A stretch of DNA of 64,000 nucleotides from Pedobacter heparinus DSM 2366. GTDB lineage: Bacteria > Bacteroidota > Bacteroidia > Sphingobacteriales > Sphingobacteriaceae. Below the pieces are notes generated by a model that was not told the DNA's origin, searched no databases, and saw only the letters and a program-made list of their open reading frames with translations. Shown here piece after piece: positions 31,176 to 39,771 of this stretch (the first letter of the stretch is position 1; the number at the start of each line of letters is the position of its first letter). Location: assembly GCF_000023825.1 (NCBI RefSeq), contig NC_013061.1:2046001-2110000 (forward strand), given 5' to 3'. The translations under genes were made by a program, and so were the position numbers.

Positions 31176-31583
31176 ATGAAACAAGTATTTATCAATTTAG
31201 CCGTAAAAGACGTTGAAAAATCACTGGATTTTTATACCCAGCTTGGATTTAGCGTCAACCCACAGTTTTCTGACGAACAAACAAAATGTATGGTTTGGAG
31301 CGAAACTATTTTTGTCATGATTTCGAGCCATGAAAAATTTAAGACGTTTATAATTAGGCCAATTTCCGATACCAAAAACAGCGTGGCTAGTTGGTTCGCC
31401 TTATCAGTGGGAAGTTTAGAAACGCTAAATGAGTTTGTAGAAAACGGACTAAAGGCAGGCGGCACAGAACCTACACCCATTAAAGATTATGGCTTCATGC
31501 AACTGCGTAACCTGGAAGATCTGGACGGGTATACTTGGGAAATATTCTTTATGGACACCACAAAAATCCCTAATCAAGACTAA
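31176..31583 (+). CDS. VOC-family protein (glyoxalase-like)
   Basis: 135 residues: start KQVFINLAVKDVEKSLDFYTQLGFSVNPQF, middle CMVWSETIFVMISSHEKF, and the end MQLRNLEDLDGYTWEIFFMD with the Glu ligand. Good match to the Bacteroidota lactoylglutathione-lyase-like group, which commonly neighbours DUF1801 and SRPBCC genes as here. Substrate unknown. Stop is 20 bases before the DUF4199 copy 2 start. Confidence 0.88.
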   Translation: MKQVFINLAVKDVEKSLDFYTQLGFSVNPQFSDEQTKCMVWSETIFVMISSHEKFKTFIIRPISDTKNSVASWFALSVGSLETLNEFVENGLKAGGTEPTPIKDYGFMQLRNLEDLDGYTWEIFFMDTTKIPNQD

Positions 31584-31602
31584 CTACTTAAACAACGATA
31601 AC

Positions 31603-32091
31603 ATGGAAAAGTATAAAATTGAAATCAAATGGGTATTCATTTTTGCAGCAATGTATCTGCTATGGATGACAATGGAAAAATTGGCGGGCTTACACGATAA
31701 ACATCTGGAACAACAGCAGTTGGTCAGCATGTTTGTACTGATACCTGCTATTCTTATTTACGTGCTTGCCATCAGGGACAAAAAGAAAAACTACTACGCA
31801 GGAAACATCACTTACAAGCAAAGTTTCATGAGCGGATTGGTACTTACCTTATTCGTGGTGTTGCTCAGCCCTATCAATCAGCTTATTACCTCTTACATCA
31901 TTACACCTGACTACTTTGCCAATGTCATCGCGCATACCGTGAAATCAGGAATGTTTACCCGAGAGCAGGCTGAAGCACAATTCAATATTAAAAGCTATAT
32001 CATTACAAGTATCGTTGCAGGGTTCCTAACAGGCTTAGCTTTCACTGCCATCATTTCCATATTCACCAAATCAAAAACCAGATTAGCATGA
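31603..32091 (+). CDS. DUF4199 membrane protein, copy 2
   Basis: 162 residues from the ATG at 31603; a longer frame from 31489 overlaps the VOC gene and is a shadow. EKYKIEIKWVFIFAAMYLLWMTMEKLAGLHDKHLE aligns directly with copy 1. Four membrane helices and the SFMSGLVLTLF loop are conserved. Its stop overlaps the next gene by four bases (ATGA), indicating translational coupling with the DUF1801 gene. Confidence 0.88.
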   Translation: MEKYKIEIKWVFIFAAMYLLWMTMEKLAGLHDKHLEQQQLVSMFVLIPAILIYVLAIRDKKKNYYAGNITYKQSFMSGLVLTLFVVLLSPINQLITSYIITPDYFANVIAHTVKSGMFTREQAEAQFNIKSYIITSIVAGFLTGLAFTAIISIFTKSKTRLA

Positions 32092-32447
32092 GCAAAACAA
32101 ACAAAATAGACGAGTTTATCAATAAACTCAACCACCCGTTGAAAGCCGAAATTGACGAGGCCATAACAATAATCCGTGGTGCAAGTAACGACCTGGAAGA
32201 AGACGTAAAATGGGGCGGTCCAAGTTTTGATTACAAGCAGCCAATGGCGACGCTAAGTTTAAGGGTACCCGGAACAATTGTTTTCATCTTTCACAAGGGA
32301 GAACTGATTAAAGATAAAACTGGCTTACTGGAAGCCGCACCCAAAGGCAAAGCCTATTTGAAACTTCATTCCATGAAAGAAATAAAAGAAAACAAGGTGA
32401 ACATCCAGCACATCGTAAAAGAATGGATTAAACTTATGGATGCCTGA
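32088..32447 (+). CDS. DUF1801-domain protein, copy 1
   Basis: 119 residues. KIDEFINKLNHPLKAEIDEAITIIRGASNDLEEDVKWGGPSFDY is the DUF1801 start, followed by strands containing TIVFIFHKGELIKD and a final helix. The family (YdhG-like) includes proteins with proposed iron-chaperone roles, but function is unproven. Translationally coupled to the preceding DUF4199 gene through ATGA. A second DUF1801 gene is at 36559. Confidence 0.88.
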   Translation: MSKTNKIDEFINKLNHPLKAEIDEAITIIRGASNDLEEDVKWGGPSFDYKQPMATLSLRVPGTIVFIFHKGELIKDKTGLLEAAPKGKAYLKLHSMKEIKENKVNIQHIVKEWIKLMDA

Positions 32448-32542
32448 TAACTTGGGCTGAAGGAAATAATCGTTTCTCTGTCAACAGTAAGATGAACTGC
32501 ACTCCATGACATTATTATTGATTATTATTAAAAAATAAGAAT

Positions 32543-32977
32543 ATGGGAACACAAAATTTAATTGCAAAAGCTGAAGTATTGATCGCCGCTTCAACAGCAG
32601 AGGTTTGGCAAGCGCTGATTGATCCTGCATTAATCAAAAAGTACATGTTTGGTACAACTGTTCAATCCGATTGGAAAAAAGGCAGTAAGATCACCTGGCA
32701 GGGCGAATGGAAAGGAAAAAAATACGAAGACAAAGGCGAGATCACCGCTATTGAACCCAATAAAGTATTGCAGTATACACACTTTAGCCCTTTGTCTGGT
32801 CTGGAAGATAAACCAGAAAACTACCACACGGTAACTATTGGTCTTTCGGCGGAAAACGATCAAACAAAAGTGGTATTGACCCAGGACAAAAACCTATCGG
32901 AAAAGGGCCAGCAGGAATCGCAGAAGAACTGGGAGAACATGCTTCAATCGCTTAAAGAGGTGGTGGAAAGCAACTGA
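32543..32977 (+). CDS. SRPBCC/AHSA1-like protein
   Basis: 144 residues with the START-like helix-grip pattern: LIAKAEVLIAASTAEVWQALIDPALIKKYMFGT at the start, KKGSKITWQGEWKGKKYEDKGEITAIEPNKVLQYTHFSPL in the middle, and a final helix QKNWENMLQSLKEVVES. Assigned to the AHSA1/activator-of-Hsp90-like branch that is widespread in Bacteroidota small-gene clusters. Ligand or partner unknown. Confidence 0.9.
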   Translation: MGTQNLIAKAEVLIAASTAEVWQALIDPALIKKYMFGTTVQSDWKKGSKITWQGEWKGKKYEDKGEITAIEPNKVLQYTHFSPLSGLEDKPENYHTVTIGLSAENDQTKVVLTQDKNLSEKGQQESQKNWENMLQSLKEVVESN

Positions 32978-33017
32978 TTTCCTTAGCCACTCATTGACTA
33001 TCTATAAATCTGATCAC

Positions 33018-33443
33018 ATGAAAACATGTCCACTTATTTTCCTTTTGGTGCCCCTATGTCTGGCCGGTTGCAGTATTGAAAGAAAGACTTATAATCCCAC
33101 AGGGGCTGCATTTTCACAAGCCTACGGTATTAAAAATTATAAACAATTGGTCTTTGTCAGCGGGCAGGTACCGGAGGATGAAAAGGAAAACATTCCCGAT
33201 AACTTTCGTGACCAGGCGGCACTGGCCTGGAAAAACGTGGAAACGCAACTAAAAGCTGCCAAAATGGGCCTGAAGAACATTGTGAAGTACACGATATACC
33301 TTTCCGACCGAAAATACCGCAGGGAAAACTATGAGGTGCGCTATAAAGTGCTGGGTGATCATCAACCGGCCATGTCCATTGTTATCACCGGCATCTATGA
33401 TGAAAAATGGTTGCTGGAAATTGAAGCCATAGCCGCAAAATAA
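33018..33443 (+). CDS. RidA-like protein predicted to be a lipoprotein
   Basis: 141 residues from the ATG at 33018. The N-terminus KTCPLIFLLVPLCLAGCS is a lipoprotein signal with lipobox LAGC (Cys about residue 17). The rest is RidA (enamine/imine deaminase): FSQAYGIKNYKQLVFVSGQVP, ...IVKYTIYLSDRKYR..., and VITGIYDEKWLLEIEAIA. The usual RidA arginine near PAR is replaced here (QPAMSIVI), so classic deaminase activity is doubtful. Export is unusual because RidA is normally cytosolic. One base separates it from the next gene. Confidence 0.78.
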   Translation: MKTCPLIFLLVPLCLAGCSIERKTYNPTGAAFSQAYGIKNYKQLVFVSGQVPEDEKENIPDNFRDQAALAWKNVETQLKAAKMGLKNIVKYTIYLSDRKYRRENYEVRYKVLGDHQPAMSIVITGIYDEKWLLEIEAIAAK

Positions 33444-33444
33444 G

Positions 33445-34212
33445 ATGAAAGGAATAACTGTTTTCTTCCTAAGTATGATCATGCTGGCCTCCTGCCGGGA
33501 GGATCAAAAGCGTACCACTGAGCAGGAAAGTTACTTTATTGCACCTGTCTATACTGACAGCGTATACTTTGCCGTCAATGAATATTTTACCGATAAGATC
33601 TCGGTTGAAGGCGAAATGCCGCCTTTTCATCAGTTAGAAAAAGCAGTACACGAAACATACTTTCAACGCTTTGTGGCCAAGGAAGGCCGTTTCAGAAAGA
33701 TACATGCCATAGGTACCACTATTGAACGCTACAAAAGAGCTTTACAGGATAGCATCCATACCAGTCATTTTGATCAGTATGTCAAATTTGACGAGCTTGG
33801 CATATTTGACGGTGAACCTGCCGATCCCGTTGGGCTGATCCCCCTTTACGCGGGCCGTAGAGTGAGATTATACGAAGCATGGACACCCAGGGTACCTGTA
33901 AAAATTGATTTTGGTTCGGGAATGGCCAACTTCCGGTTGGCCATTGACTCTGCCTATACAGCCGGGAACAATGATCTGCTGGTCAGGGTCAGTGTACAGT
34001 TTGACGGCACCTTACAGCTGGTTCAGGCGTTGCACGGCGCACAGCTAACCATTCAGGGCAAAGGCTGGTTTACCTGGAACTGTACAATCAACCAACGACG
34101 TGATACGCACCTGTCGGCTACCTATATTGCCCGGAAAGGAAACAACAAATTGACCCAACAGATTACCAGGTCAGACACGCTCATTGTATACCGCAATAAG
34201 CTTAATTTTTAA
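33445..34212 (+). CDS. Hypothetical lipoprotein (255 aa)
   Basis: Lipoprotein signal (MKGITVFFLSMIMLASC, Cys about 17) followed by a helical region and a beta-rich half (VKIDFGSGMANFRLAIDSAY..., LLVRVSVQFDGTLQLVQALHGAQLTIQGKGWFTWNC). No known domain recognised. Starts one base after the RidA-like lipoprotein and shares its transcript. An alpha/beta hydrolase follows 11 bases later. Probably a periplasmic protein acting with these two. Confidence 0.7.
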   Translation: MKGITVFFLSMIMLASCREDQKRTTEQESYFIAPVYTDSVYFAVNEYFTDKISVEGEMPPFHQLEKAVHETYFQRFVAKEGRFRKIHAIGTTIERYKRALQDSIHTSHFDQYVKFDELGIFDGEPADPVGLIPLYAGRRVRLYEAWTPRVPVKIDFGSGMANFRLAIDSAYTAGNNDLLVRVSVQFDGTLQLVQALHGAQLTIQGKGWFTWNCTINQRRDTHLSATYIARKGNNKLTQQITRSDTLIVYRNKLNF

Positions 34213-34223
34213 ATTTAATCCCA

Positions 34224-35177
34224 ATGGCTACATATGATGAACTTGATGAACAATCGCAACAACTCATAGCGGCGATGCACGCGCGGAAAATTACCTTTCA
34301 AAGCGAGGCTGAAAAGTTGCAGGGTGAACGGGACGGCTACAGGCGTATCATCCCGATGGCAGGTGTCGTCGAGGCGCTTTATGCCATCCATGACAAGTAC
34401 CTGGATACTGATTTTGGTACTATCCCTGTCAGGATCTATCGCCCCAATGATAAAAAGCCGCTACCGGTACTGATCTACTTCCACGGTGGTGGTTATGTAT
34501 CCGGTGGGCTGGATACGCATGATCAACAGCTACGCTATTTTAGTAAGCATGCCGGAATCATCGTCATAGCTGTTGCTTATAGCCTGGCTCCGGAACGAAA
34601 GTATCCGGCAGCCATTAGCGATGCTTATTATACGGTGAAGTGGGTACATGAAAATTGTGCTGCGCTCCATATTGACCATAAACACATCGCTATAGGTGGA
34701 GATAGCGCCGGTGGTTTGTTGAGCGCGCTTTTAGCGATGAAATTAAGGGATGAAAAAATCATTCCTATTGCCTTTCAGCTGTTGCTTTGTCCCAACTTGG
34801 ATCTGACCATGAGTTCTGATTCATGGAAAGCACTTGGCGAAAAAGCTTATATACTGTCTGCACGAAAGCAAATAGATTTCTATAACTGGTTCCTGCCATC
34901 GGATATAGACCGGGGCAACGAAACAGTTTCTCCCATATTTGCGTCAGATTTTTCCGTTCTTCCGCCAACGATGATCGTTACCGCTGCTGCTGATCCATTG
35001 AAAGACGAAGGTCGGCTATATATGGAGAAATTACAGCAGGCACGCGTCCCTGTGATGCACAAAGAATATGAAGGTGTTGTACACGGCTTCTATCAGCTTT
35101 CAGGGGTTATAGATAAGGGTAAGGTTGCGCTGGATGATGTGTGTGCGGCATTGAAAGCGGCCCTTGCCGGTGAATAA
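34224..35177 (+). CDS. Alpha/beta hydrolase, hormone-sensitive-lipase (HSL) type
   Basis: 317 residues. The HSL oxyanion motif HGGGYVSGG (about 92-100) and nucleophile elbow GGDSAGG (about 158-164) are clear. Catalytic Asp in AAADPLKDE and His in GVVHGFYQL are present near the C-terminus, giving the Ser-Asp-His triad. No signal peptide, so cytoplasmic. Likely an esterase of unknown substrate. Last of the four-gene 32994-35177 run. Confidence 0.92.
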   Translation: MATYDELDEQSQQLIAAMHARKITFQSEAEKLQGERDGYRRIIPMAGVVEALYAIHDKYLDTDFGTIPVRIYRPNDKKPLPVLIYFHGGGYVSGGLDTHDQQLRYFSKHAGIIVIAVAYSLAPERKYPAAISDAYYTVKWVHENCAALHIDHKHIAIGGDSAGGLLSALLAMKLRDEKIIPIAFQLLLCPNLDLTMSSDSWKALGEKAYILSARKQIDFYNWFLPSDIDRGNETVSPIFASDFSVLPPTMIVTAAADPLKDEGRLYMEKLQQARVPVMHKEYEGVVHGFYQLSGVIDKGKVALDDVCAALKAALAGE

Positions 35178-35254
35178 GTATAGGCGTAATACCCGTCTAT
35201 GATTGTCGTGAAACCATAGTTATCCTGTAAGTTGGAGCCGTTAATTTTGGGATC

Positions 35255-35647
35255 ATGAAAGCAATTGAAAATATCATCTTACCTGTTTCGAATCAAAATA
35301 TTTCAAAGGAGTTCTATTTAAAGTTAGGATTTCAAATAGTGATCGAAGTAGATATGGGGGAAGGTCATCAATGGATCCAGTTAGGATTAAATGATCAGTA
35401 TACCACAATCGCACTATTAAAAAATTGGCCCTACAGCAAGTTGGTAGCTGGTAGTTTCCAAGGGCTAATTTTGGAAACTGATGACATATATCGGGAAAAG
35501 GAAGAATTGGAAAGGAAAGGAATTTATATGTCTGAAATCCGGGAAACACGCTCTGGGAAAATCGCTTTTATCAAAGATCCCGATGATAATGGTCTTACAA
35601 TTCACCAATTTATTTTTCGTAGTCAATTAAATAATCTAAAAAAATAG
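35255..35647 (+). CDS. VOC-family protein
   Basis: 130 residues with KAIENIILPVSNQNISKEFYLKLGFQIVIEVDMGEGHQWIQLGL and the second module LILETDDIYREKEELERKGI...KIAFIKDPDDNGLTIHQF. Aligns with Bacteroidota glyoxalase-like proteins; the last metal-ligand position is His/Gln rather than Glu. Fourth VOC protein of the island. Starts about 80 bases after the hydrolase. Confidence 0.85.
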   Translation: MKAIENIILPVSNQNISKEFYLKLGFQIVIEVDMGEGHQWIQLGLNDQYTTIALLKNWPYSKLVAGSFQGLILETDDIYREKEELERKGIYMSEIRETRSGKIAFIKDPDDNGLTIHQFIFRSQLNNLKK

Positions 35648-35665
35648 AACTAAAATCGTGAAGCA

Positions 35666-36538
35666 ATGAAGATAATAAATTTAATACTCATAACCACAAT
35701 GATTGCTTTGTGCACGCCTTCGGTTTGGGCACAGATAAAAAATAGTGAGCATCCTATTACGGGTTATGCGCCGGTAAATGGACTAAAAATGTATTATGAA
35801 ATACATGGAGCTGGAAAGCCATTGATATTGCTGCATGGATCACATGCAACCGCTGCTACCACTTTTGGCGGAATTCTTCCAGAACTTAAAAAACATTACA
35901 AAGTAATTGCAGTCGAGATGCAGGGTCATGGCCATACTGCTGACATAAATCGACCCATTTCTTGCAGCGCAATGGCCGAGGACGTGTCTGCATTTATTAA
36001 ATTTCTTAAGCTGGAAAAAGTAGACATTTTAGGATATAGCATGGGTAGTGGTGTGGCTTTAAACTTGGCTGTGAGGCATCCAGACCAGGTTGGAAAAATG
36101 GTATTGCTATCTCCAGTATACAAGGCAACTGGTATTCAACCGGCCTACTGGCCAATGCTGCCTCAGATTACACCTGAAGTTTTTAAAGGATCGCCAGTAA
36201 AACTGGCATACGATAGTGTAGCTCCTAATCCTAAAAACTGGCCGGTTCTAGTTGACAAATTAAAAACGTTGTACAGCCAAAATTTTGACTGGGATCAAAA
36301 GAAAATAGGCGCTATAAAATCACCAGTTATGGTTATTGTTGGCGATGCTGATATGGTAAAACCAGAGCATGCAGTTGAATTATTTCGCTTATTTGGCGGT
36401 GGCCAGTTTGGAGATTTGCAGGGCCTGCCGAACTCTGAGCTGGCAGTACTTCCTTCAACGGGGCATGTGGGACTATTATTCAGAACCGATTGGCTACTTG
36501 CTATGATACAGCCTTTTCTGAATAAACAAACAAATTAG
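35666..36538 (+). CDS. Secreted alpha/beta hydrolase
   Basis: 290 residues. Signal peptide KIINLILITTMIALCTPSVWA, then the fold with LLHGSHATAATTFGG (oxyanion), GYSMGSGVAL (nucleophile Ser about 127), acid in VIVGDADMV and His in STGHVGLL. Family pattern of the chloroperoxidase/haloalkane-type hydrolases in Bacteroidota, periplasmic. 18 bases downstream of the VOC gene. Substrate unknown. Confidence 0.9.
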   Translation: MKIINLILITTMIALCTPSVWAQIKNSEHPITGYAPVNGLKMYYEIHGAGKPLILLHGSHATAATTFGGILPELKKHYKVIAVEMQGHGHTADINRPISCSAMAEDVSAFIKFLKLEKVDILGYSMGSGVALNLAVRHPDQVGKMVLLSPVYKATGIQPAYWPMLPQITPEVFKGSPVKLAYDSVAPNPKNWPVLVDKLKTLYSQNFDWDQKKIGAIKSPVMVIVGDADMVKPEHAVELFRLFGGGQFGDLQGLPNSELAVLPSTGHVGLLFRTDWLLAMIQPFLNKQTN

Positions 36539-36558
36539 ACATTAAATTATCCTGTATT

Positions 36559-36948
36559 ATGAAAAATGAAAAGAAAAACATTCAAAACGTTGACGACTAT
36601 TTGGCGACTTTAACTCCAGATCAACAGCGACATTTAGAAAAAATACGAGAACTGGTTCTATCTGCTTCCCCCGAACTTGAAGAGGGACTGAATTATTCTA
36701 CTCCCGCCTACCGAACAAATGGCAAATTGGTAGTAGGAATTGCCGCCGCCAAAAGACATACAGGATTTTATGTAATGAGTGAGGCGGTTATGAATCAGTT
36801 CAAAGATAGGCTAATGGAATATGAACTTGCTAAAACCAGCTTCTCAATACCTCTTGACAAAGTACCCTCAGCGGAGTTGGTTAAGCAAATAGTTTTAGCG
36901 AGAACAACTGAGAACAGCAATGGAAAATCAAAATCCACTAGCAAATAA
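36559..36948 (+). CDS. DUF1801-domain protein, copy 2
   Basis: 129 residues. NVDDYLATLTPDQQRHLEKIRELVLSASPELEEGLNYSTPAYRTNGKLVVGIAAAKRHTGFYVMSE is the canonical DUF1801/YdhG opening. The last 12 residues (Asn/Ser/Lys-rich) are disordered. Only distantly similar to the copy at 32088. Possible cytosolic iron-chaperone-like protein; function unproven. Confidence 0.88.
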   Translation: MKNEKKNIQNVDDYLATLTPDQQRHLEKIRELVLSASPELEEGLNYSTPAYRTNGKLVVGIAAAKRHTGFYVMSEAVMNQFKDRLMEYELAKTSFSIPLDKVPSAELVKQIVLARTTENSNGKSKSTSK

Positions 36949-36977
36949 TAAGGCATACATTCATTGATTACTGTAAA

Positions 36978-37430
36978 ATGAAACCTTTACTTCTTCTCTT
37001 AGGAACGTTTTTATTTTCAATCCTTTATTTTTTGATTTTCGACAAAGACATTGACTATAAATACGCTGGAAGGATTAGTATGTGCGCGATGCTACTATTT
37101 ACTTCCATCGGGCATTTTGTACTAAAAAAGGGAATGGAAAACATGGTTCCGGAACGTATACCATTCAAACCTCACATTGTCATTGCAACAGGTATTTTTG
37201 AAATTCTTGCAGGATTTGCTTTATTAGCACCTACTTATTATAAAGCTGCCGGATGGTTCCTAATTGCCTTCTTTGTGCTCATTTTACCAGCTAATGTAAA
37301 CGCATCTATACATCATATTAATTATCAAAATCCGGAAATACCAGGGCCCGGATTGAAATATTTATGGTTCAGAATTCCGTTGCAAATATTGTTTGTAGCC
37401 TGGATCTATTTTACAGCCATCAAAACCTAA
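36978..37430 (+). CDS. DoxX-like membrane protein (150 aa)
   Basis: Four hydrophobic helices (about 3-20, 32-50, 64-84, 88-108, with a fifth at 128-145). Characteristic RISMCAMLLFTSIGHFVLKKGMENMVPERIPFKPHIVIATGIFEILAGFALL and the YLWFRIPLQILFVAWIYF end match the DoxX-like/YkgB-type family of Bacteroidota. Function unknown. Separated by about 30 bases from the DUF1801 gene and 50 from the GNAT gene. Confidence 0.75.
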   Translation: MKPLLLLLGTFLFSILYFLIFDKDIDYKYAGRISMCAMLLFTSIGHFVLKKGMENMVPERIPFKPHIVIATGIFEILAGFALLAPTYYKAAGWFLIAFFVLILPANVNASIHHINYQNPEIPGPGLKYLWFRIPLQILFVAWIYFTAIKT

Positions 37431-37480
37431 TTGGCCCTCAAGCTTGATTATGATGCTAAAACATTAAAAAAATTTATTTT

Positions 37481-38059
37481 ATGAAACGTGCTGAACCTCA
37501 ACATAAAGCTAGAATATTGAATATCCTTACCGAATCCTTCGATACCAACCTAAGCGTCAACTATGTCGTAAAGCAAGATACAAACTGGAAGCAACGTATA
37601 GCTGCGCTAATGGAATATTCCTTTGAGGTGTGTATGATGTTCGGTGATGTATGGATTTCCGATGATGAAAAGGCTTGCGCTTTAGCTATCTATCCTGAGC
37701 GACGAAAAACAACTCTCAAAACGATGTGGCTAGATGCAAAACTGATTCTTACTTCAATAGGAATACGCGGAATTTTCAAGGCGCTGAAAAGAGAATCGAA
37801 AATTAAAAGAAAGCAACTGAACCTATCAAATTACTATTTGTGGTTTATTGGAGTCGACCGAAATTATCAGCGAAAACGTATAGGTACTAAACTTTTGGCT
37901 GAGGTAAAGGATTATGCTACGGCCATAGGAAGGCCGATATTATTGGAAACATCTACACTAAGTAATTTACCGTGGTATGAGAAAAATGGTTTCCAAGTTT
38001 ACGAGCAACTTGATCTAAGCTACAGACTGTTTTTCTTAAAAACCGTTAATGCAAATTAA
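37481..38059 (+). CDS. GNAT-family N-acetyltransferase
   Basis: 192 residues. The acetyl-CoA-binding motif A is present as LWFIGVDRNYQRKRIGTKLLAEV (about 127-149), followed by ILLETSTLSNLPWYEKNGFQVYEQ, the typical motif B. The N-terminal half (MEYSFEVCMMFGDVWISDDEKACALAI) is as in the GCN5-like acyltransferases adjacent to membrane proteins in Sphingobacteriaceae. Acceptor unknown. Followed 8 bases later by a chimeric membrane/DUF4209 gene. Confidence 0.88.
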   Translation: MKRAEPQHKARILNILTESFDTNLSVNYVVKQDTNWKQRIAALMEYSFEVCMMFGDVWISDDEKACALAIYPERRKTTLKTMWLDAKLILTSIGIRGIFKALKRESKIKRKQLNLSNYYLWFIGVDRNYQRKRIGTKLLAEVKDYATAIGRPILLETSTLSNLPWYEKNGFQVYEQLDLSYRLFFLKTVNAN

Positions 38060-38067
38060 CCGAAGCT

Positions 38068-39732
38068 ATGCTAGTATTCGGTACGGAAATGCACGTCGTA
38101 ACGTTGCTATTTGTTCTTTTGGAACTAATTATGTTCGGAATACAGCTTGGCTATTATTTTAATCAGCCTGACAATAAGGCGCGTTTTTATTACCTAATAC
38201 TATTATTTTTGCTGCTTTTATATAATATCACAGGAGGCCTATTTCCCGATAAAGAAATAACATCCATTTCCTTGCACTTGCAGACAATTATCGCTTACGG
38301 CAGCGGATTAGTTTGGGATTTTACAAAATATGTTACTGAAAAAAAGCCCTTAGCCACTGTTGCAAGAATATATATAAATGCCTTAAATCGCATAGCAAAT
38401 GAGAGATATTACAAAGTTGAGGTATATGTTTTTACTAAGCTAAAAAGAGCTCTATCAATAGCTATCCTTTTAAAGGACAAAGTTCTTATAAGCGAATGCA
38501 AGAACACTATCATTGCATTTGAGGATACTGTTTCGGTTGATAATTTACCTGGTATTTGGGGACATGCGTTCGATATGCTTGTGTTTAATAAACAAGTTGG
38601 CCTTACGGTTTCAGAAGAAAAATCTATCATTGATGAACTGGAGGCGAAACTTCATCGGTTGTTGTCTTTCGATCAACCAGATTTAATTCATTATATCTGG
38701 GCTGCGCAAAATTCAGCTACAAGGTTGGGTGACTACTACAGAAAAAAATCGGACAAAACTGCCGTTAAAAGAGTAATATCCAAGTTTGCTTTATCATCGA
38801 TATTGGCAAACAAAGATAGCTCGGTAGCCCAAGTCGCCGGCAACGCAGAAGAAATCTACAAGTTGTACATGAAATACAACATGAAGGAGGAAGCAGCAGA
38901 TATGCTTTTGAAGGTACGAGACCACAGTACAAAAGTACCAGCAGAGATGAAGCGTGTGGGCGCTGAGATAACAATACCGAATGAAAAACTAAAAGAATAT
39001 CTCGATGGTATGACTTCAGGTAGTCTGGAGGAATCACTATACAGATTGTTAATTACCTACATCCCAGTTACTGAAACTGCGACTAAACAATTGCAAGACA
39101 AATCCCGTAAAGCACCGATTTCATATCTTTTTACGCAACAGTTAGTTGACAATAAGGGCCGGGTTATCACAACAATCCCACCGTTAGCCGAAGATTTTGA
39201 AAGCCATCTTTTGCGGGAAATATCTAACGATATGGTAATTCAAGCAATTACTTTAAATATTCTTATAGATAATCTTATCGACAAATACGGCCTCAATAGT
39301 AGCGACATTCTTTTAATGTTAAAAGAATGTCCTGTTATCTACGGTAATAGAATCAAAATTATTGAGAAGGGATTGGATGCCTACTTTGCAGGTGACTTTT
39401 TAGTCGCAGTGCATTTGATTGTTCCACAAATTGAAGAAGCAATCAGAAATGTTGTAGAATTGGCCGGAGGTAATGTTTTAAAAGAATCAAGGAGCGGGGG
39501 ATTCCATGTACGAACATTCGATGATATTTTGCGTGATCCCATTATCTCAGAAGCACTCGATCCCGAACTTGTTAACTATTATAAAATTTTATTTACCGAC
39601 CAACGTGGTTGGAATTTGAGAAATAATGTTTGTCATGGCATGACTAATTTTGAGGAATTTAACTATCAAACAGCCGACCGGCTGATTCATGCATTGCTTT
39701 GTCTATCTTTTATTAAAGAAATTGAAGAATGA
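38068..39732 (+). CDS. DUF4209-like (HEPN-type) protein with foreign membrane N-terminus
   Basis: 554 residues. The last 150 (GDFLVAVHLIVPQIEEAIRNVVELAGGN...ILFTDQRGWNLRNNVCHGMTN) match DUF4209, whose RNxxxHG element (about 520) is a HEPN-type R-x4-H motif found in ribonuclease toxins and abortive-infection proteins. The first about 85 residues are different: membrane helices with YNITGGLFPDKEI and QTIIAYGSGL, which look like the sensor part of a Bacteroidota histidine kinase. The gene therefore seems to be a fusion formed when the DUF4209 gene joined a truncated sensor gene. Coupled to the nuclease-like gene at 39772. Confidence 0.7.
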   Translation: MLVFGTEMHVVTLLFVLLELIMFGIQLGYYFNQPDNKARFYYLILLFLLLLYNITGGLFPDKEITSISLHLQTIIAYGSGLVWDFTKYVTEKKPLATVARIYINALNRIANERYYKVEVYVFTKLKRALSIAILLKDKVLISECKNTIIAFEDTVSVDNLPGIWGHAFDMLVFNKQVGLTVSEEKSIIDELEAKLHRLLSFDQPDLIHYIWAAQNSATRLGDYYRKKSDKTAVKRVISKFALSSILANKDSSVAQVAGNAEEIYKLYMKYNMKEEAADMLLKVRDHSTKVPAEMKRVGAEITIPNEKLKEYLDGMTSGSLEESLYRLLITYIPVTETATKQLQDKSRKAPISYLFTQQLVDNKGRVITTIPPLAEDFESHLLREISNDMVIQAITLNILIDNLIDKYGLNSSDILLMLKECPVIYGNRIKIIEKGLDAYFAGDFLVAVHLIVPQIEEAIRNVVELAGGNVLKESRSGGFHVRTFDDILRDPIISEALDPELVNYYKILFTDQRGWNLRNNVCHGMTNFEEFNYQTADRLIHALLCLSFIKEIEE

Positions 39733-39771
39733 CGGTAAATAAAGTTTTGTAAAATAAGAATTGATCGCAGC

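Noticed and set aside
31489..31602. Longer start for DUF4199 copy 2.
   Set aside because: Overlaps the VOC gene and lacks similarity to copy 1, which begins at the equivalent of 31603.
33445..34212. Assignment of the lipoprotein to a known secreted enzyme family.
   Set aside because: No catalytic motif or domain pattern could be recognised; left as hypothetical.
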